DNA from: Roseibium sediminicola
Lineage (GTDB): Bacteria > Pseudomonadota > Alphaproteobacteria > Rhizobiales > Stappiaceae
DNA length: 64,000 nt
Reading direction: 5' to 3'
NCBI RefSeq assembly: GCF_023156505.1
Contig: NZ_JALNMJ010000006.1
Span: 1 to 64,000, forward strand
The notes below the pieces were generated by a model that worked only from the letters and a program-made list of their open reading frames with translations, was not told the origin of the DNA and did not search any database. Below are positions 26,404-34,702 of the stretch, in pieces. A program made the position numbers and the translations under genes. Within the stretch, counting starts at the first letter, position 1; each line of letters opens with the position of its first letter.

Positions 26404-26552
26404 TTCCTCCGTGTCATCTCTTGCGAAAGCGGAGGCCCAGGAAGCTTCATAGTTGCTTTTCTCAAACAACTTTGGCCCAGGAGTCCTGGGGCCCGGCTCT
26501 GCGCTCCGCCGCGGCCGGATGACAAATGTGGGGGCATCCCGTGCAAAACAAA
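26404..26552. repeat. 149-bp repeat, family C, copy 2
   Basis: Direct repeat of 24497-24645 upstream of the M20 gene. The most conserved parts are GCGGAGGCCCAGGAAGCTTC and ATGACAAATGTGGGGGCATC. The surrounding region 26228-26805 has no gene; it holds this repeat, a family B repeat and the prs terminator. Confidence 0.8.
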
Positions 26553-26607
26553 GGCGCGGGACCAGTCCGGCGCTTCACCTTGTGGGAAGAGTGCACTTCC
26601 TATCCCT

Positions 26608-26736
26608 CGTCATCCCGGCCAAGCGGAGCGCGAACCGGGACCGGGGAGCCCTTGGGCTTAGTCTTTCAAGCATTTGGTACCGATAGGCGTCAGCTCCCCG
26701 GTCCCGGGTCTTCGCTGCGCTGCGCCCGGGATGACG
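26608..26736. repeat. Intergenic palindromic repeat, family B, copy 2
   Basis: Outer arms CGTCATCCCGGCCAAGCG and CTGCGCCCGGGATGACG, inner arms CGGGACCGGGGAGC and AGCTCCCCGGTCCCGG. The outer arms are nearly identical to copy 3 at 41552-41680. It lies downstream of prs. Confidence 0.82.
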
Positions 26737-26760
26737 AAATTGAAGGGCTGAAGAAAAAAA

Positions 26761-26781
26761 AGCGCCGGACGGGCCGGCGCT
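26761..26781 (-). terminator. Intrinsic terminator of prs
   Basis: AGCGCCGG (26761-26768) pairs with CCGGCGCT (26774-26781) around a 5-base loop; on the minus strand nine T residues follow directly. It is 25 bp after the prs stop codon. Confidence 0.92.
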
Positions 26782-26805
26782 TTCCGATTTCCGTATCCGT
26801 CAGTC

Positions 26806-27738
26806 TCAGTTGAAGAGGCTGGAGACCGATTTTTCCAGGGCGGTGCGGTTGATCGCTTCGCCGATCAGCGGGGCGATCGAGATGGCCCGGATGTTGGCGG
26901 CTGCGTCGATCGCGGCGGTCGGCTCGATGGAATTGGTGATCACCAGTTCCTTCAGCTTGGACGAGGTCACGCGAGCGACCGCGCCGCCGGACAGGACACC
27001 GTGGGTGATATAGGCGGTCACCGACTTGGCGCCCTTGGCAAGCAGGGCCTCGGCAGCGTTGCAGAGCGTGCCGCCACTGTCGACGATGTCGTCGACCAGG
27101 ATGCAGTCATAGCCGTTGACATCACCGATGATGTTCATGACTTCCGACTCTCCAGGCTTGTCGCGGCGTTTGTCGACGATGGAGAGCGGGGCCTCGATGC
27201 GCTTGGCCAGCGCGCGGGCACGCACCACGCCGCCGACATCCGGCGACACCACCATGACATTATCGGTGACGTAACGCTCCTTGATGTCGCGGGTCATGAC
27301 CGGCGCGGCAAAGAGGTTGTCCGTCGGAATGTCGAAGAAGCCCTGGATCTGGCCGGCATGGAGATCCATGGTCAGGACGCGGTCGGCGCCGGCTTCCGTG
27401 ATCAGGTTGCAGACCAGCTTGGCCGAAATCGGCGTGCGGCCGGAAGCACGGCGGTCCTGCCTGGCATAGCCGAAATAGGGCAGAACGGCGGTGATCCGGC
27501 GGGCGGAGGAGCGGCGCAGCGCATCGATGATGATGAGCAGCTCCATCAGGTGGTCATTCGCAGGATAGCTGGTCGATTGTACGACGAAGACGTCTTCGCC
27601 GCGCACGTTTTCCTGGATTTCTACGAAGATTTCCTGGTCGGCAAACCGCCGGACCTGGCATTTGGCCAGAGGGGCATCCAGATATTTGGAAATTTCCTCA
27701 GCCAGGGCTCGGTTGGAATTGCCCGCGACGATCTTCAT
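26806..27738 (-). CDS. prs: Ribose-phosphate pyrophosphokinase (PRPP synthetase)
   Basis: A 310-residue enzyme that makes PRPP from ribose 5-phosphate and ATP for nucleotide, histidine and tryptophan synthesis. The protein starts [20 protein letters not shown] and has [34 protein letters not shown], the metal/ribose site [19 protein letters not shown] and the PRPP loop [22 protein letters not shown]. The open frame runs 49 codons further upstream without family similarity, so I kept the canonical start. It is transcribed alone with a strong terminator. Confidence 0.96.
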   Translation of the reverse strand: MKIVAGNSNRALAEEISKYLDAPLAKCQVRRFADQEIFVEIQENVRGEDVFVVQSTSYPANDHLMELLIIIDALRRSSARRITAVLPYFGYARQDRRASGRTPISAKLVCNLITEAGADRVLTMDLHAGQIQGFFDIPTDNLFAAPVMTRDIKERYVTDNVMVVSPDVGGVVRARALAKRIEAPLSIVDKRRDKPGESEVMNIIGDVNGYDCILVDDIVDSGGTLCNAAEALLAKGAKSVTAYITHGVLSGGAVARVTSSKLKELVITNSIEPTAAIDAAANIRAISIAPLIGEAINRTALEKSVSSLFN

Positions 27739-27906
27739 GAGCCGCATGTCCTTCTGGTGCGACACCGGGCTTGCGGGAAGGGTGCGGTCCCTCACAAGCA
27801 CGCGGAAAGGGCTAAGTCGTAAGTCGAGTGCCGGGAGCCGCGAGTCCATTTGAAGAACCCTTGGCAGGCGGCGGCGTTGTAACAACCAAGCAACGGAACG
27901 ACAACA

Positions 27907-27936
27907 GCCGTTCGCACTGAACGGCCGCTTTTTTTG
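27907..27936 (+). terminator. Intrinsic terminator facing right, with no gene assigned upstream of it
   Basis: GCCGTTC (27907-27913) and GAACGGC (27919-27925) form a stem with a 5-base loop, followed by CGCTTTTTTTG. It would end a plus-strand transcript, but no plus-strand gene precedes it; prs lies on the other strand. The span 27739-27980 is otherwise the prs leader region. Confidence 0.55.
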
Positions 27937-27980
27937 AATTTTTGTGACGCGGCGTGGCGATTACCTGGCTAACCAAGTCA

Positions 27981-28502
27981 TTATCGGTTGAGCCAGGCTT
28001 TTATTTCCACCATGGAGCGATTTGCGATGCGCGACAGGGTGCCGGAGCCGACTGCCTGCCAGGGGTCGCCGGACGCGCCGCCCGTGTCCTCGGTGCCGGA
28101 GATTCGCTTCAGGCGGCGGCCGCTGCCGTCGACAATGTCAAAAACATAAAAGACGGTGCCGTTGGACGGTTGGCCGGTTGCGGACAGGTAGCCGTTGACC
28201 CGGTAGGTCGCGGCCGCGCCGACACGGCGGACCAGCGTGATGCCTTGCTTGCGGGCTTCCGCGCCGATGAACTCCGACAATTCGTCGGCGATATTGCCCG
28301 GCGCGCCGGTAAAGGGCTCGAACGCCAGCGTGATGCCCTCATCGGCGGGCACCTGGCCGGAAATCGAGGGCGCAGGCGTCGTGGTCGCAATCGTGCTGGG
28401 AGGCTGCGGTGTGGCCTGGCAGGCAACGAGCCCCGCGGCGAGGACGAGACCGGCCAGAAGGCGCGGAAAAAGGGACAGGGTCGAACGGGACGGGTTTTGC
28501 AT
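27981..28502 (-). CDS. Putative lipoprotein
   Basis: A 173-residue protein with a lipoprotein signal: RLLAGLVLAAGLVACQAT, lipobox Cys at residue 28. A Pro/Thr-rich linker follows, then a domain with ADEGITLAFEPFTGAPGNIADELSEFIGAEARKQGI, a fold seen in alphaproteobacterial lipoproteins of unknown role. It would be anchored to the inner or outer membrane. It lies between the M24 gene and prs on the same strand, 91 bp after the M24 gene. No function can be given. Confidence 0.75.
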   Translation of the reverse strand: MQNPSRSTLSLFPRLLAGLVLAAGLVACQATPQPPSTIATTTPAPSISGQVPADEGITLAFEPFTGAPGNIADELSEFIGAEARKQGITLVRRVGAAATYRVNGYLSATGQPSNGTVFYVFDIVDGSGRRLKRISGTEDTGGASGDPWQAVGSGTLSRIANRSMVEIKAWLNR

Positions 28503-28593
28503 GAAGAGGCCTGGCTCTCGTGGTCAGTTTCATCGTGACTGCGGCCCCTGACTAACGGACTCAAACAGGCCGGGCCGCAAAGTTGCAAAAGGT

Positions 28594-29751
28594 TTAGCCT
28601 GACTTGACCGGCAGGTCGAGGGGCAGCGTGGATAAGCTCTCCGGCGCGCCGGTGCCGGTCAGATAGGTCTGGCCGAGCGTCATGGCTGTGCCGGTAATGG
28701 AATCCATCAGGATCATGTGCATGAAGATGACCATGTTCGGCTTCACCTCGGCCGGATTGGCCTTGAAAGCCATGGGCGTGTCCATCCAGCTCGGGGTGAA
28801 CCTTGCGCCGAGCGAATAGCCGCAGGCATTCAGCCGGTGGGGCATCATGCCGTGATGGTCCATGCGTTCCGCATGGGCGTCGAAGACATCGCCAAAGGTG
28901 CGGCCCGGCACCAGCTGGGTCTCGACGGCGGCCAACGCCTCGCGGGCGGCGGTGTACATTTCGTGGTGGCGGTCTGTCGGTGTGCCGATCACGACAGTGC
29001 GCATCAGCGCGGCATGGTAATGGCGGTAGGTGCCTGCCCATTCCAGGGTGATCTGGTCCTGGTCGGACAGTGTGCGCCGTCCGGCCTTGTAGCGGCAGAG
29101 CAGCGCGTCGCGGTCGGAACCGATGATGAATTCGTTGCCCGGGTAATCGCCACCGCCCTCAAAAATCGTGCCTTGCATGGCGGCGAGGATCCGGCCCTCG
29201 TCCGCGCCCGGACGGATCTCGTCGAGGGCTGCGTAATAGGCCTTGTCGCCAAGTTCGGCCGCCTTGCGCACATAGGCGATTTCCTCTTCGCTCTTGACGG
29301 CGCGCAGCTCGGGGATCAGCGGCGAGGCATCGCGGATGTCGGCGAAGCTGGAGAGCTGTTCGTTGATCTGCAGCGCGATCTTGCCGGTCATGCCATGGGT
29401 GTCATATTCGATGCCCAGCCGGCTGCCGAGCAGGTCCATGTCGAACAGCATGTCCTTCAGCTGGCCGACCGGGCTGGCGGCGCCGCGGTCGATCCAGATG
29501 CGGATGTCCTCGATGTTGGAGGTGTGCTTGGCCTGGCGCTCGTCCGCCGAGCGGGTCAGGAGCACCTTGCGGCCGTCTGCGGTCACCACCAGGCACTGGA
29601 AGAAGCAGAAGCCGAACGTGTCGTAGCCGGTCAGCCAGTACATGCTTTCCTGCGCGAACAGCAGCATGGCGTCGAGCTTTTCCGTTTCCATGACCGCTTT
29701 GAGCTTGTCGAAACGGCTTGCGAATTCTGCCTCGGAGAAATGAAGAGCCAT
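28594..29751 (-). CDS. M24 family (creatinase-like) hydrolase lacking metal ligands
   Basis: The 385-residue protein has the creatinase N-terminal domain (about residues 10-150) and a pita-bread M24 domain (155-385). In metal aminopeptidases the sequence would contain two Asp ligands around this point. Here it reads TLEWAGTYRHYHAALMRTV (residues 235-253), with Glu and His instead, and the last ligand position reads MVIFMHMILMD rather than an EP motif. Creatinase and the ectoine hydrolase DoeA/EutD are metal-free relatives with such changes. It is 9 bp downstream of pgeF and probably co-transcribed with it. Substrate unknown. Confidence 0.78.
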   Translation of the reverse strand: MALHFSEAEFASRFDKLKAVMETEKLDAMLLFAQESMYWLTGYDTFGFCFFQCLVVTADGRKVLLTRSADERQAKHTSNIEDIRIWIDRGAASPVGQLKDMLFDMDLLGSRLGIEYDTHGMTGKIALQINEQLSSFADIRDASPLIPELRAVKSEEEIAYVRKAAELGDKAYYAALDEIRPGADEGRILAAMQGTIFEGGGDYPGNEFIIGSDRDALLCRYKAGRRTLSDQDQITLEWAGTYRHYHAALMRTVVIGTPTDRHHEMYTAAREALAAVETQLVPGRTFGDVFDAHAERMDHHGMMPHRLNACGYSLGARFTPSWMDTPMAFKANPAEVKPNMVIFMHMILMDSITGTAMTLGQTYLTGTGAPESLSTLPLDLPVKSG

Positions 29752-29760
29752 GCTGTGTCC

Positions 29761-30525
29761 TCAAAGAATCGCGATTGCGCTGATCTGGCGTCCGTAATCC
29801 GGCTCCCGGCGATGGGTGGTGCGGCGGTACGAAAAAAACCGGTCTTCGTCGGCATAGGTGCACAGGCCCATATCCGCGACGGTTTTCAGTCCGAGTGTTT
29901 CCAGCCGGCTTGTGATGAAGGCGGGCAGGTCGAACATGTGGTGGCCGGGTTTTTCGGAAAGAACGAAAAAGCGGACACTGGCGGGATCATCGTCGACGAA
30001 CCGGTCGCGGAATTCCGGGCCGACCTCGTAGGCCTTCTGGGAAATCGTCGGACCGAGCACGGCGGTGATGTTGGCTTTCCGCGCTCCCAGCGCCTCCATC
30101 GCCGCAACCGTATTCTGCAAGACGCCCGTGACGGCACCTTTCCAGCCGGAATGGGCCGCGCCGACAACGCCGGCCTCCGGGTCGGCGAAAAGCACCGGGC
30201 CGCAATCGGCGGTCGCGACCCCGAGCACGAGGCCGCGCGCCGCCGTGACCAGGGCATCCGCCTTGCGGTCCGCGCCGTCCGTAAAGGGGCCGTCCAGGGT
30301 AATAACGTCCGGAGAGTGGATCTGATAGGGCGAGACGAGCCGGGCCGCATCGACACCGAAGCTGTCGGCGACGCGCTTTCGGTTTTCCAGTACGTTTTCG
30401 CGGTTGTCATCCGAGCCGAGGCCGATGTTGAGACCGGCATAAATTCCCTCGGAAACGCCGCCCTGGCGCGTGAAGAACCCGTGGGCCAGACCCTCTAGGA
30501 GCAAATCGTCGGCTTCAAGTTTCAT
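29761..30525 (-). CDS. pgeF: Peptidoglycan editing factor PgeF (multicopper polyphenol-oxidase/LACC1 family)
   Basis: A 254-residue protein of the YfiH family. Zinc ligands are His in PYQIHSPDVI, Cys in VATADCGPVLFAD and His in GAAHSGWKGAV, with HGFFTRQGGVSEGIYAGLN at the N terminus. In E. coli, PgeF prevents use of L-serine in place of L-alanine in peptidoglycan precursors; LACC1 relatives also show purine nucleoside activity. It lies 54 bp after the methyltransferase gene in the lgt operon, an order common in alphaproteobacteria. Confidence 0.88.
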   Translation of the reverse strand: MKLEADDLLLEGLAHGFFTRQGGVSEGIYAGLNIGLGSDDNRENVLENRKRVADSFGVDAARLVSPYQIHSPDVITLDGPFTDGADRKADALVTAARGLVLGVATADCGPVLFADPEAGVVGAAHSGWKGAVTGVLQNTVAAMEALGARKANITAVLGPTISQKAYEVGPEFRDRFVDDDPASVRFFVLSEKPGHHMFDLPAFITSRLETLGLKTVADMGLCTYADEDRFFSYRRTTHRREPDYGRQISAIAIL

Positions 30526-30579
30526 AAAGGCTCCTGCGCGGGCGGGATCGTCAAGCTGCGGCGCCCGATCCTTGGGGCT

Positions 30580-31668
30580 TCAGCGCGCGCTGTCAAACGG
30601 TGGAAACGATAATCCAGAACTTGTCACGGCCAGAACCTTGAAGAGGTCGCCCATCTGGGCCGGCGCGGCGAGCCGCTCGACGGCGTCGCGGATGGTTTCC
30701 TGGTCCTGATGGGACTTGCCCGCGCCAAGGCTGCCGGCGCGTTCCAGAAGGCCGGAGCGCAGCAGGAAATCGCCCTGGGTCAGCGGCGGCAGGACGGTGG
30801 CCCCGCCCTTGACGGCTGCCGCCGCCAAGGCCTCGAAATTCACGTGTGCCGTCAGATCGGCTTCACCCGGATGGGCGAGCACGTCGTCATGGGCATGTTT
30901 GTATAGCGCCTGCAGCGTGTCGCCCGGGGCGGTCTTCAAGTAACCGTAGTCGATGAAGAGGGCGGCGCCGCCATGGTCGGCGATACGCCGGCCGATCTCC
31001 TCGGCGACGGCATTGGCCGCAGGCTGGGTTTCGAAGATTGTCCCCTCAGGTGCGGTCGCCAATGCGGCGGGAACCGCACTGTCCGGGAGCCGGGCCGTGC
31101 CGATGCCGAAGGTCAGCTCTCCCGCACCCGTCAGCCCGACCTGCCGTTCGCGCCAACCATCCTGCGTGCGAATGAACTGGTGGATCGGCAGGGCATCGAA
31201 AAACTCGTTGGCGACCAGGATCAGGGGACCTTGCGGAACATCCTGGATCCGGTCCCGGAAGTCCGGCTGCAGCGGCGCCCGGTTGAGTGTTTCGGACTGA
31301 ATCTGTCTGAGGCGGGGACTGGTCTCGACCATGTTGAGCCGCGCGGCTTCGACAAATGCGGGGCGCAGGCAAGCCATGCGCAGGAGATCGGCCATCAGCG
31401 TGCCGCGTCCCGGGCCGAGTTCGACCAGTTCGAAACGGGACGGAGACCCTAACGCCTGCCAGGCCGACAGGCAGGCGGCCCCGACCAGTTCGCCAAACAT
31501 TTGGCTGATTTCCGGCGCGGTGACGAAGTCCCCTTCGCCGCCGAAGGGCTCGCGCGTGGTGTAATAGCCATGGTCCGGATCGCCAAGGCACACCGACATA
31601 TACTGCGCCACCGTCAGCGGGCCTTCGGCGGCAATCCTAGCCCTGATCTTGTCCTGCAGTGCACTCAC
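30580..31668 (-). CDS. Class I SAM-dependent methyltransferase, MidA/NDUFAF7 family
   Basis: A 362-residue protein of the former DUF185 family. It starts with QYMSVCLGDPDHGYYTTREPFGGEGDFVTAPEISQMFGELVG, the family signature, followed by the SAM loop FELVELGPGRGTLMADLLR. The mitochondrial relative NDUFAF7 methylates an arginine of a complex I subunit during assembly, so an electron-chain role is plausible. It overlaps lgt by 4 bp and is translationally coupled to it. Confidence 0.88.
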   Translation of the reverse strand: MSALQDKIRARIAAEGPLTVAQYMSVCLGDPDHGYYTTREPFGGEGDFVTAPEISQMFGELVGAACLSAWQALGSPSRFELVELGPGRGTLMADLLRMACLRPAFVEAARLNMVETSPRLRQIQSETLNRAPLQPDFRDRIQDVPQGPLILVANEFFDALPIHQFIRTQDGWRERQVGLTGAGELTFGIGTARLPDSAVPAALATAPEGTIFETQPAANAVAEEIGRRIADHGGAALFIDYGYLKTAPGDTLQALYKHAHDDVLAHPGEADLTAHVNFEALAAAAVKGGATVLPPLTQGDFLLRSGLLERAGSLGAGKSHQDQETIRDAVERLAAPAQMGDLFKVLAVTSSGLSFPPFDSAR

Positions 31669-32498
31669 GCGGCGGCGTTCCCGGATGGCTTGCGCGCGGC
31701 CCAGATCATGGCGGCGAGCCCGGCGAGGATCATCGGCAGGGACAGGAGGATGCCCATGGTGAGAAAGCCGCTTAAATAGCCGATATGTGCGTCGGGAACC
31801 CGGTAGAGCTCGGAAATGGAGCGGGCGATGCCGTAGCCGAAGGCGAAGGCGCCCGCCAGAAAGCCGGGTTTTTGGAGCAGTTTGAACCGGTGACTGAGCA
31901 GGCGCAGCACCAGAAACAGCACGATGCCTTCCAGCGCGGCTTCATAGAGCTGGCTTGGATGGCGCGGTTCAGGTCCACCGGTCGGAAACACCACTGCCCA
32001 GGGCACATCACTGGGCCGGCCCCAGAGCTCGGAATTGATGAAATTGGCGAGCCGGCCGAAGAAAAGGCCGATCGGGGCGGCGCAGCCGGCCAGGTCGAAC
32101 AGCGTCCAGAGCGGGATGCCGCGTTTCCAGGAAAACAGGATCATGGCGATCACAGTGCCGGCAAAGCCTCCGTGGAAGGACATGCCACCGGTCCAGACGG
32201 CCAGGATTTCTCCCGGATTGGAGAAGTATTTCGCGGGATCATAGGCGATCACATATCCGAGCCGCCCGCCGAGAATGATGCCGAGGGTTCCCCAAAGGAC
32301 GAAATCGTCGATGTCGAGCGGCGATGGCCGCTGCATGGATCCCCAAAGCCGGTCGTTTTGCACCAGAGCGCGCATGTAGCGCCAGGCCAGGAGGATGCCG
32401 ACAATATAGGCCAGCGCGTACCAGCGCAGGGCAAAGGGGCCGATTTCGACGATCACCGGGTCGATGGCGGGAAAGGGCAGAACGATCAGTGGCGGCAC
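31665..32498 (-). CDS. lgt: Prolipoprotein diacylglyceryl transferase
   Basis: A 277-residue inner-membrane enzyme that transfers diacylglycerol from phosphatidylglycerol to the lipobox cysteine of prolipoproteins. It has seven hydrophobic segments, the motif HGGFAGTVIAMI and the signature GRLANFINSELWGRPSDVPWAVVFP. The start is GTG at 32498 with GAGGAC six bases upstream. It is first in the lgt/methyltransferase/pgeF/M24 string and divergent from ubiK; the 185-bp space (32499-32683) should hold both promoters. Confidence 0.94.
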   Translation of the reverse strand: MPPLIVLPFPAIDPVIVEIGPFALRWYALAYIVGILLAWRYMRALVQNDRLWGSMQRPSPLDIDDFVLWGTLGIILGGRLGYVIAYDPAKYFSNPGEILAVWTGGMSFHGGFAGTVIAMILFSWKRGIPLWTLFDLAGCAAPIGLFFGRLANFINSELWGRPSDVPWAVVFPTGGPEPRHPSQLYEAALEGIVLFLVLRLLSHRFKLLQKPGFLAGAFAFGYGIARSISELYRVPDAHIGYLSGFLTMGILLSLPMILAGLAAMIWAARKPSGNAAA

Positions 32499-32683
32499 GG
32501 CAAGTCCTCGTTTCGGACCGGAGGGGGATCACGAGGCAACGCTTGGCGGATCTTGTTGGCGCCGTCAAGGCACCGCGGGACAGGCAAGGCGCGCGCGGGT
32601 GCGGCGGAATTGGTTCTTGAAGTTGTCACCGTTCCCCCATACCTGTCAGTCATTCACTTCTGTTCCCGATCAAGGAGGGTCCG

Positions 32684-32950
32684 ATGACCCAAGGCCCGAA
32701 CCGTCTTCTCGATGACTTTGCCAAGCTGATGACCGATGCCGCCGGCGTCGCCCAGGGCGCCCGCCGCGAGGTGGAAACGGCCTTCCGGGCCCAGGCCGAA
32801 CGGTTCCTGTCCGAGATGGATGTCGTCTCGCGCGAGGAGCATGAAGCAGTGAAAGAGATGGCCGTGCGCGCGCTCGACAAGGTGGAAGAGCTCGAATCGC
32901 GGCTCGCTGCGCTTGAAAAAGGTGAAAACGCCGCTGCCGGAGACGCTTGA
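32684..32950 (+). CDS. ubiK: Ubiquinone biosynthesis accessory factor UbiK-like (BMFP) protein
   Basis: An 88-residue helical protein starting MTQGPNRLLDDFAKLMTDAAGVAQGARREVE and ending in a coiled coil (EEHEAVKEMAVRALDKVEELESRLAALEK). Length and pattern match the BMFP/UbiK family; E. coli UbiK is a trimeric accessory factor of the Ubi complex in aerobic ubiquinone synthesis. AAGGAGG stands at the right distance before the ATG. It is not in an operon; the next gene is 342 bp downstream. Confidence 0.85.
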   Translation: MTQGPNRLLDDFAKLMTDAAGVAQGARREVETAFRAQAERFLSEMDVVSREEHEAVKEMAVRALDKVEELESRLAALEKGENAAAGDA

Positions 32951-33104
32951 GACGCCCTGTTGACGCCGTCGTGAGCAATTTCTGTTAATTGTTGATGACA
33001 GAAATGCGACGGATAAACGTGGCGGTTTTGCAGTGATTTTGAGCAGAGTGGCTAATTTTCTTGCTGAGTCGTCCACAAGTTTCGGCTTTTAGGAGGGGAT
33101 TGGT

Positions 33105-33146
33105 ATGTATCCCTTAAATCAATCCTGCTCCTATACTCGAAGTTAA
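33105..33146 (+). CDS. Possible 13-codon leader peptide
   Basis: A short frame, MYPLNQSCSYTRS, starts 7 bases after a strong AGGAGGGG ribosome-binding site and ends with TAA. A hairpin (GCTCC 33127-33131 / GGAGC 33161-33165 approximately, with CGAA/TTCG inside) overlaps its end. It lies 147 bp before the YbjN-like gene and could be a leader peptide for it. No family evidence exists; the call rests on the ribosome-binding site alone. The rest of 32951-33292 shows nothing recognisable. Confidence 0.25.
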   Translation: MYPLNQSCSYTRS

Positions 33147-33292
33147 CAGGGATTCGTCGGAGCAAGACGGAACCGGTTCGCGAAAGGGCCATTCAGGTGC
33201 GTATTGCTCCTCCGGCATGGGACATTTCCCGGCGGCCCGCCCGGTTATCCTGATCGGGTATTCGGCCCCGGCTCGAAAGGGGAGAAGGCATC

Positions 33293-33793
33293 ATGAGCCT
33301 CATCGAGATCGAATTCGAGCGACCTGGCAATCCCGTCGACACCATAGAAACTGTCGCCGCCTTGAACGACTGGGCCTTTGAGCGGTCGGACGAGGACGAG
33401 ATCACCATCTCCCTGCAGGGCAGCTGGTGCGACTACCACGTGTCCTTCTCCTGGATGGAAGACGTCGAGGCGCTGCATCTGGCCTGTGCCTTCGACCTGA
33501 AAGTGACCGAACTGCGCAAGACGGAAATCCTGCGTCTGCTGGCACTGGTCAACGAACAGCTCTGGAGCGGTCATTTCGACCTGTGGAGCAAGGAAAACGT
33601 GGTCATGTTCCGCCAGTCCCTGCTTTTGGCAGGCGGGGCGGAAGCTTCCTCGGCGCAAATCGAGGCCATGCTGACAAATGCTCTTGAAAACTGCGAACGT
33701 TTCTATCAAGCCTTCCAATTCGTCGTCTGGGCCGGACACTCGGCCGCCGAGGCGCTGAGTACGGCCTTGTTCGAAACCGCAGGAGAAGCATGA
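33293..33793 (+). CDS. YbjN domain-containing protein
   Basis: A 166-residue protein matching the YbjN (type III secretion chaperone-like) family: DTIETVAALNDWAFERSDEDEITISLQGSWCDYHVSFSWMEDVEALHLACAF near the start, and LRLLALVNEQLWSGHFDLW in the middle. YbjN-type proteins are small cytoplasmic alpha/beta proteins; their role is not settled, with motility and stress effects known in enterobacteria. It overlaps proC by 4 bp and is often found in this pairing in alphaproteobacteria. Confidence 0.82.
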   Translation: MSLIEIEFERPGNPVDTIETVAALNDWAFERSDEDEITISLQGSWCDYHVSFSWMEDVEALHLACAFDLKVTELRKTEILRLLALVNEQLWSGHFDLWSKENVVMFRQSLLLAGGAEASSAQIEAMLTNALENCERFYQAFQFVVWAGHSAAEALSTALFETAGEA

Positions 33794-34608
33794 ATTTTTC
33801 CAAGGAGCGGCCTTTCCTTCTTGTCGGAGCCGGCAAGATGGGAGGGGCCATGCTATCCGGCTGGATGGCGGAAGGGGTCGATCCTGCCGCCATCGTGGTC
33901 TCCGATCCGCGTCTGTCCGATGAGATGGACGCCCTTTTGAAACAATACGGCATTCGCCATGTGACGGCGGTGCCCGAGGATCTCGCACCGGCGATCGTGC
34001 TGGTGGCTGTCAAGCCCCAGCTGATGGATATGGTTTTGCCGGGTCTGAAATCGGCCGTCCGAGCGGACACGCTGGTCCTGTCGGTGGCTGCGGGCACGCC
34101 GGTTGCCAAGTTTCATGAGAATTTCGGCAAGGTACCGGTTTGCCGCTGCATGCCGAACACGCCGGCCATGGTCAAGCGCGGCATCACCGCGGTCTATCCG
34201 ACTGCCGAAGTCACCGGGGCGCAGAAACAGGACGTTGCCAAGCTTCTGTCGGCCGTCGGCAAGGTGGTCTGGCTCGACAGCGAGGACCAGATCGATCTGG
34301 TTACCGGTGTCAGTGGATCCGGGCCGGCCTATGTGTTCTTCCTCGCCGAAGCGCTCAGCGAAGCGGGCAAGGCGGCCGGTTTGCCGGAAGAACTTGCCCA
34401 CGAGCTGGCCGTTGCAACGGTGTGCGGCGCAGGTGAACTGATGCACCAGTCGGGCGAACACCCGGCCATTCTCCGCCAGAATGTCACCAGCCCGAACGGC
34501 ACCACCGCAGCCGCGCTCGAGGTGCTGATGCATGCGGAAGGCTTGCAGCCGGTAATGACTGAAGCGGTTGCCGCCGCGGTCAAGCGGGCGCGCGAACTCG
34601 CCGAATAA
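33790..34608 (+). CDS. proC: Pyrroline-5-carboxylate reductase
   Basis: A 272-residue enzyme for the last step of proline synthesis. It has the N-terminal Rossmann loop LLVGAGKMGGAMLSGW, VAVKPQLMDMVLPGL, CMPNTPAMVKRG and the C-terminal substrate site GVSGSGPAYVFFLAEALSEAG plus NVTSPNGTTAAALEVL. The 4-bp overlap with the YbjN-like gene indicates coupling. The TetR/COQ9-like gene follows after 94 bp and may be in the same transcript. Confidence 0.94.
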   Translation: MNFSKERPFLLVGAGKMGGAMLSGWMAEGVDPAAIVVSDPRLSDEMDALLKQYGIRHVTAVPEDLAPAIVLVAVKPQLMDMVLPGLKSAVRADTLVLSVAAGTPVAKFHENFGKVPVCRCMPNTPAMVKRGITAVYPTAEVTGAQKQDVAKLLSAVGKVVWLDSEDQIDLVTGVSGSGPAYVFFLAEALSEAGKAAGLPEELAHELAVATVCGAGELMHQSGEHPAILRQNVTSPNGTTAAALEVLMHAEGLQPVMTEAVAAAVKRARELAE

Positions 34609-34702
34609 GCGACGTCAATGCAACCTGCGGCGGAAGGTCCCCCTTTTCGCCGCGGGTCCGGGTGCCTATCTTGAGGTCAGTCAACCTGTTGGAGGGCCCG
34701 TG

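Noticed and set aside
28717..30498. 593-codon plus-strand ORF over the M24 and pgeF genes
   Set aside because: It spans two genes with clear family matches on the other strand; long antisense frames are usual in GC-rich DNA with G/C in third positions.
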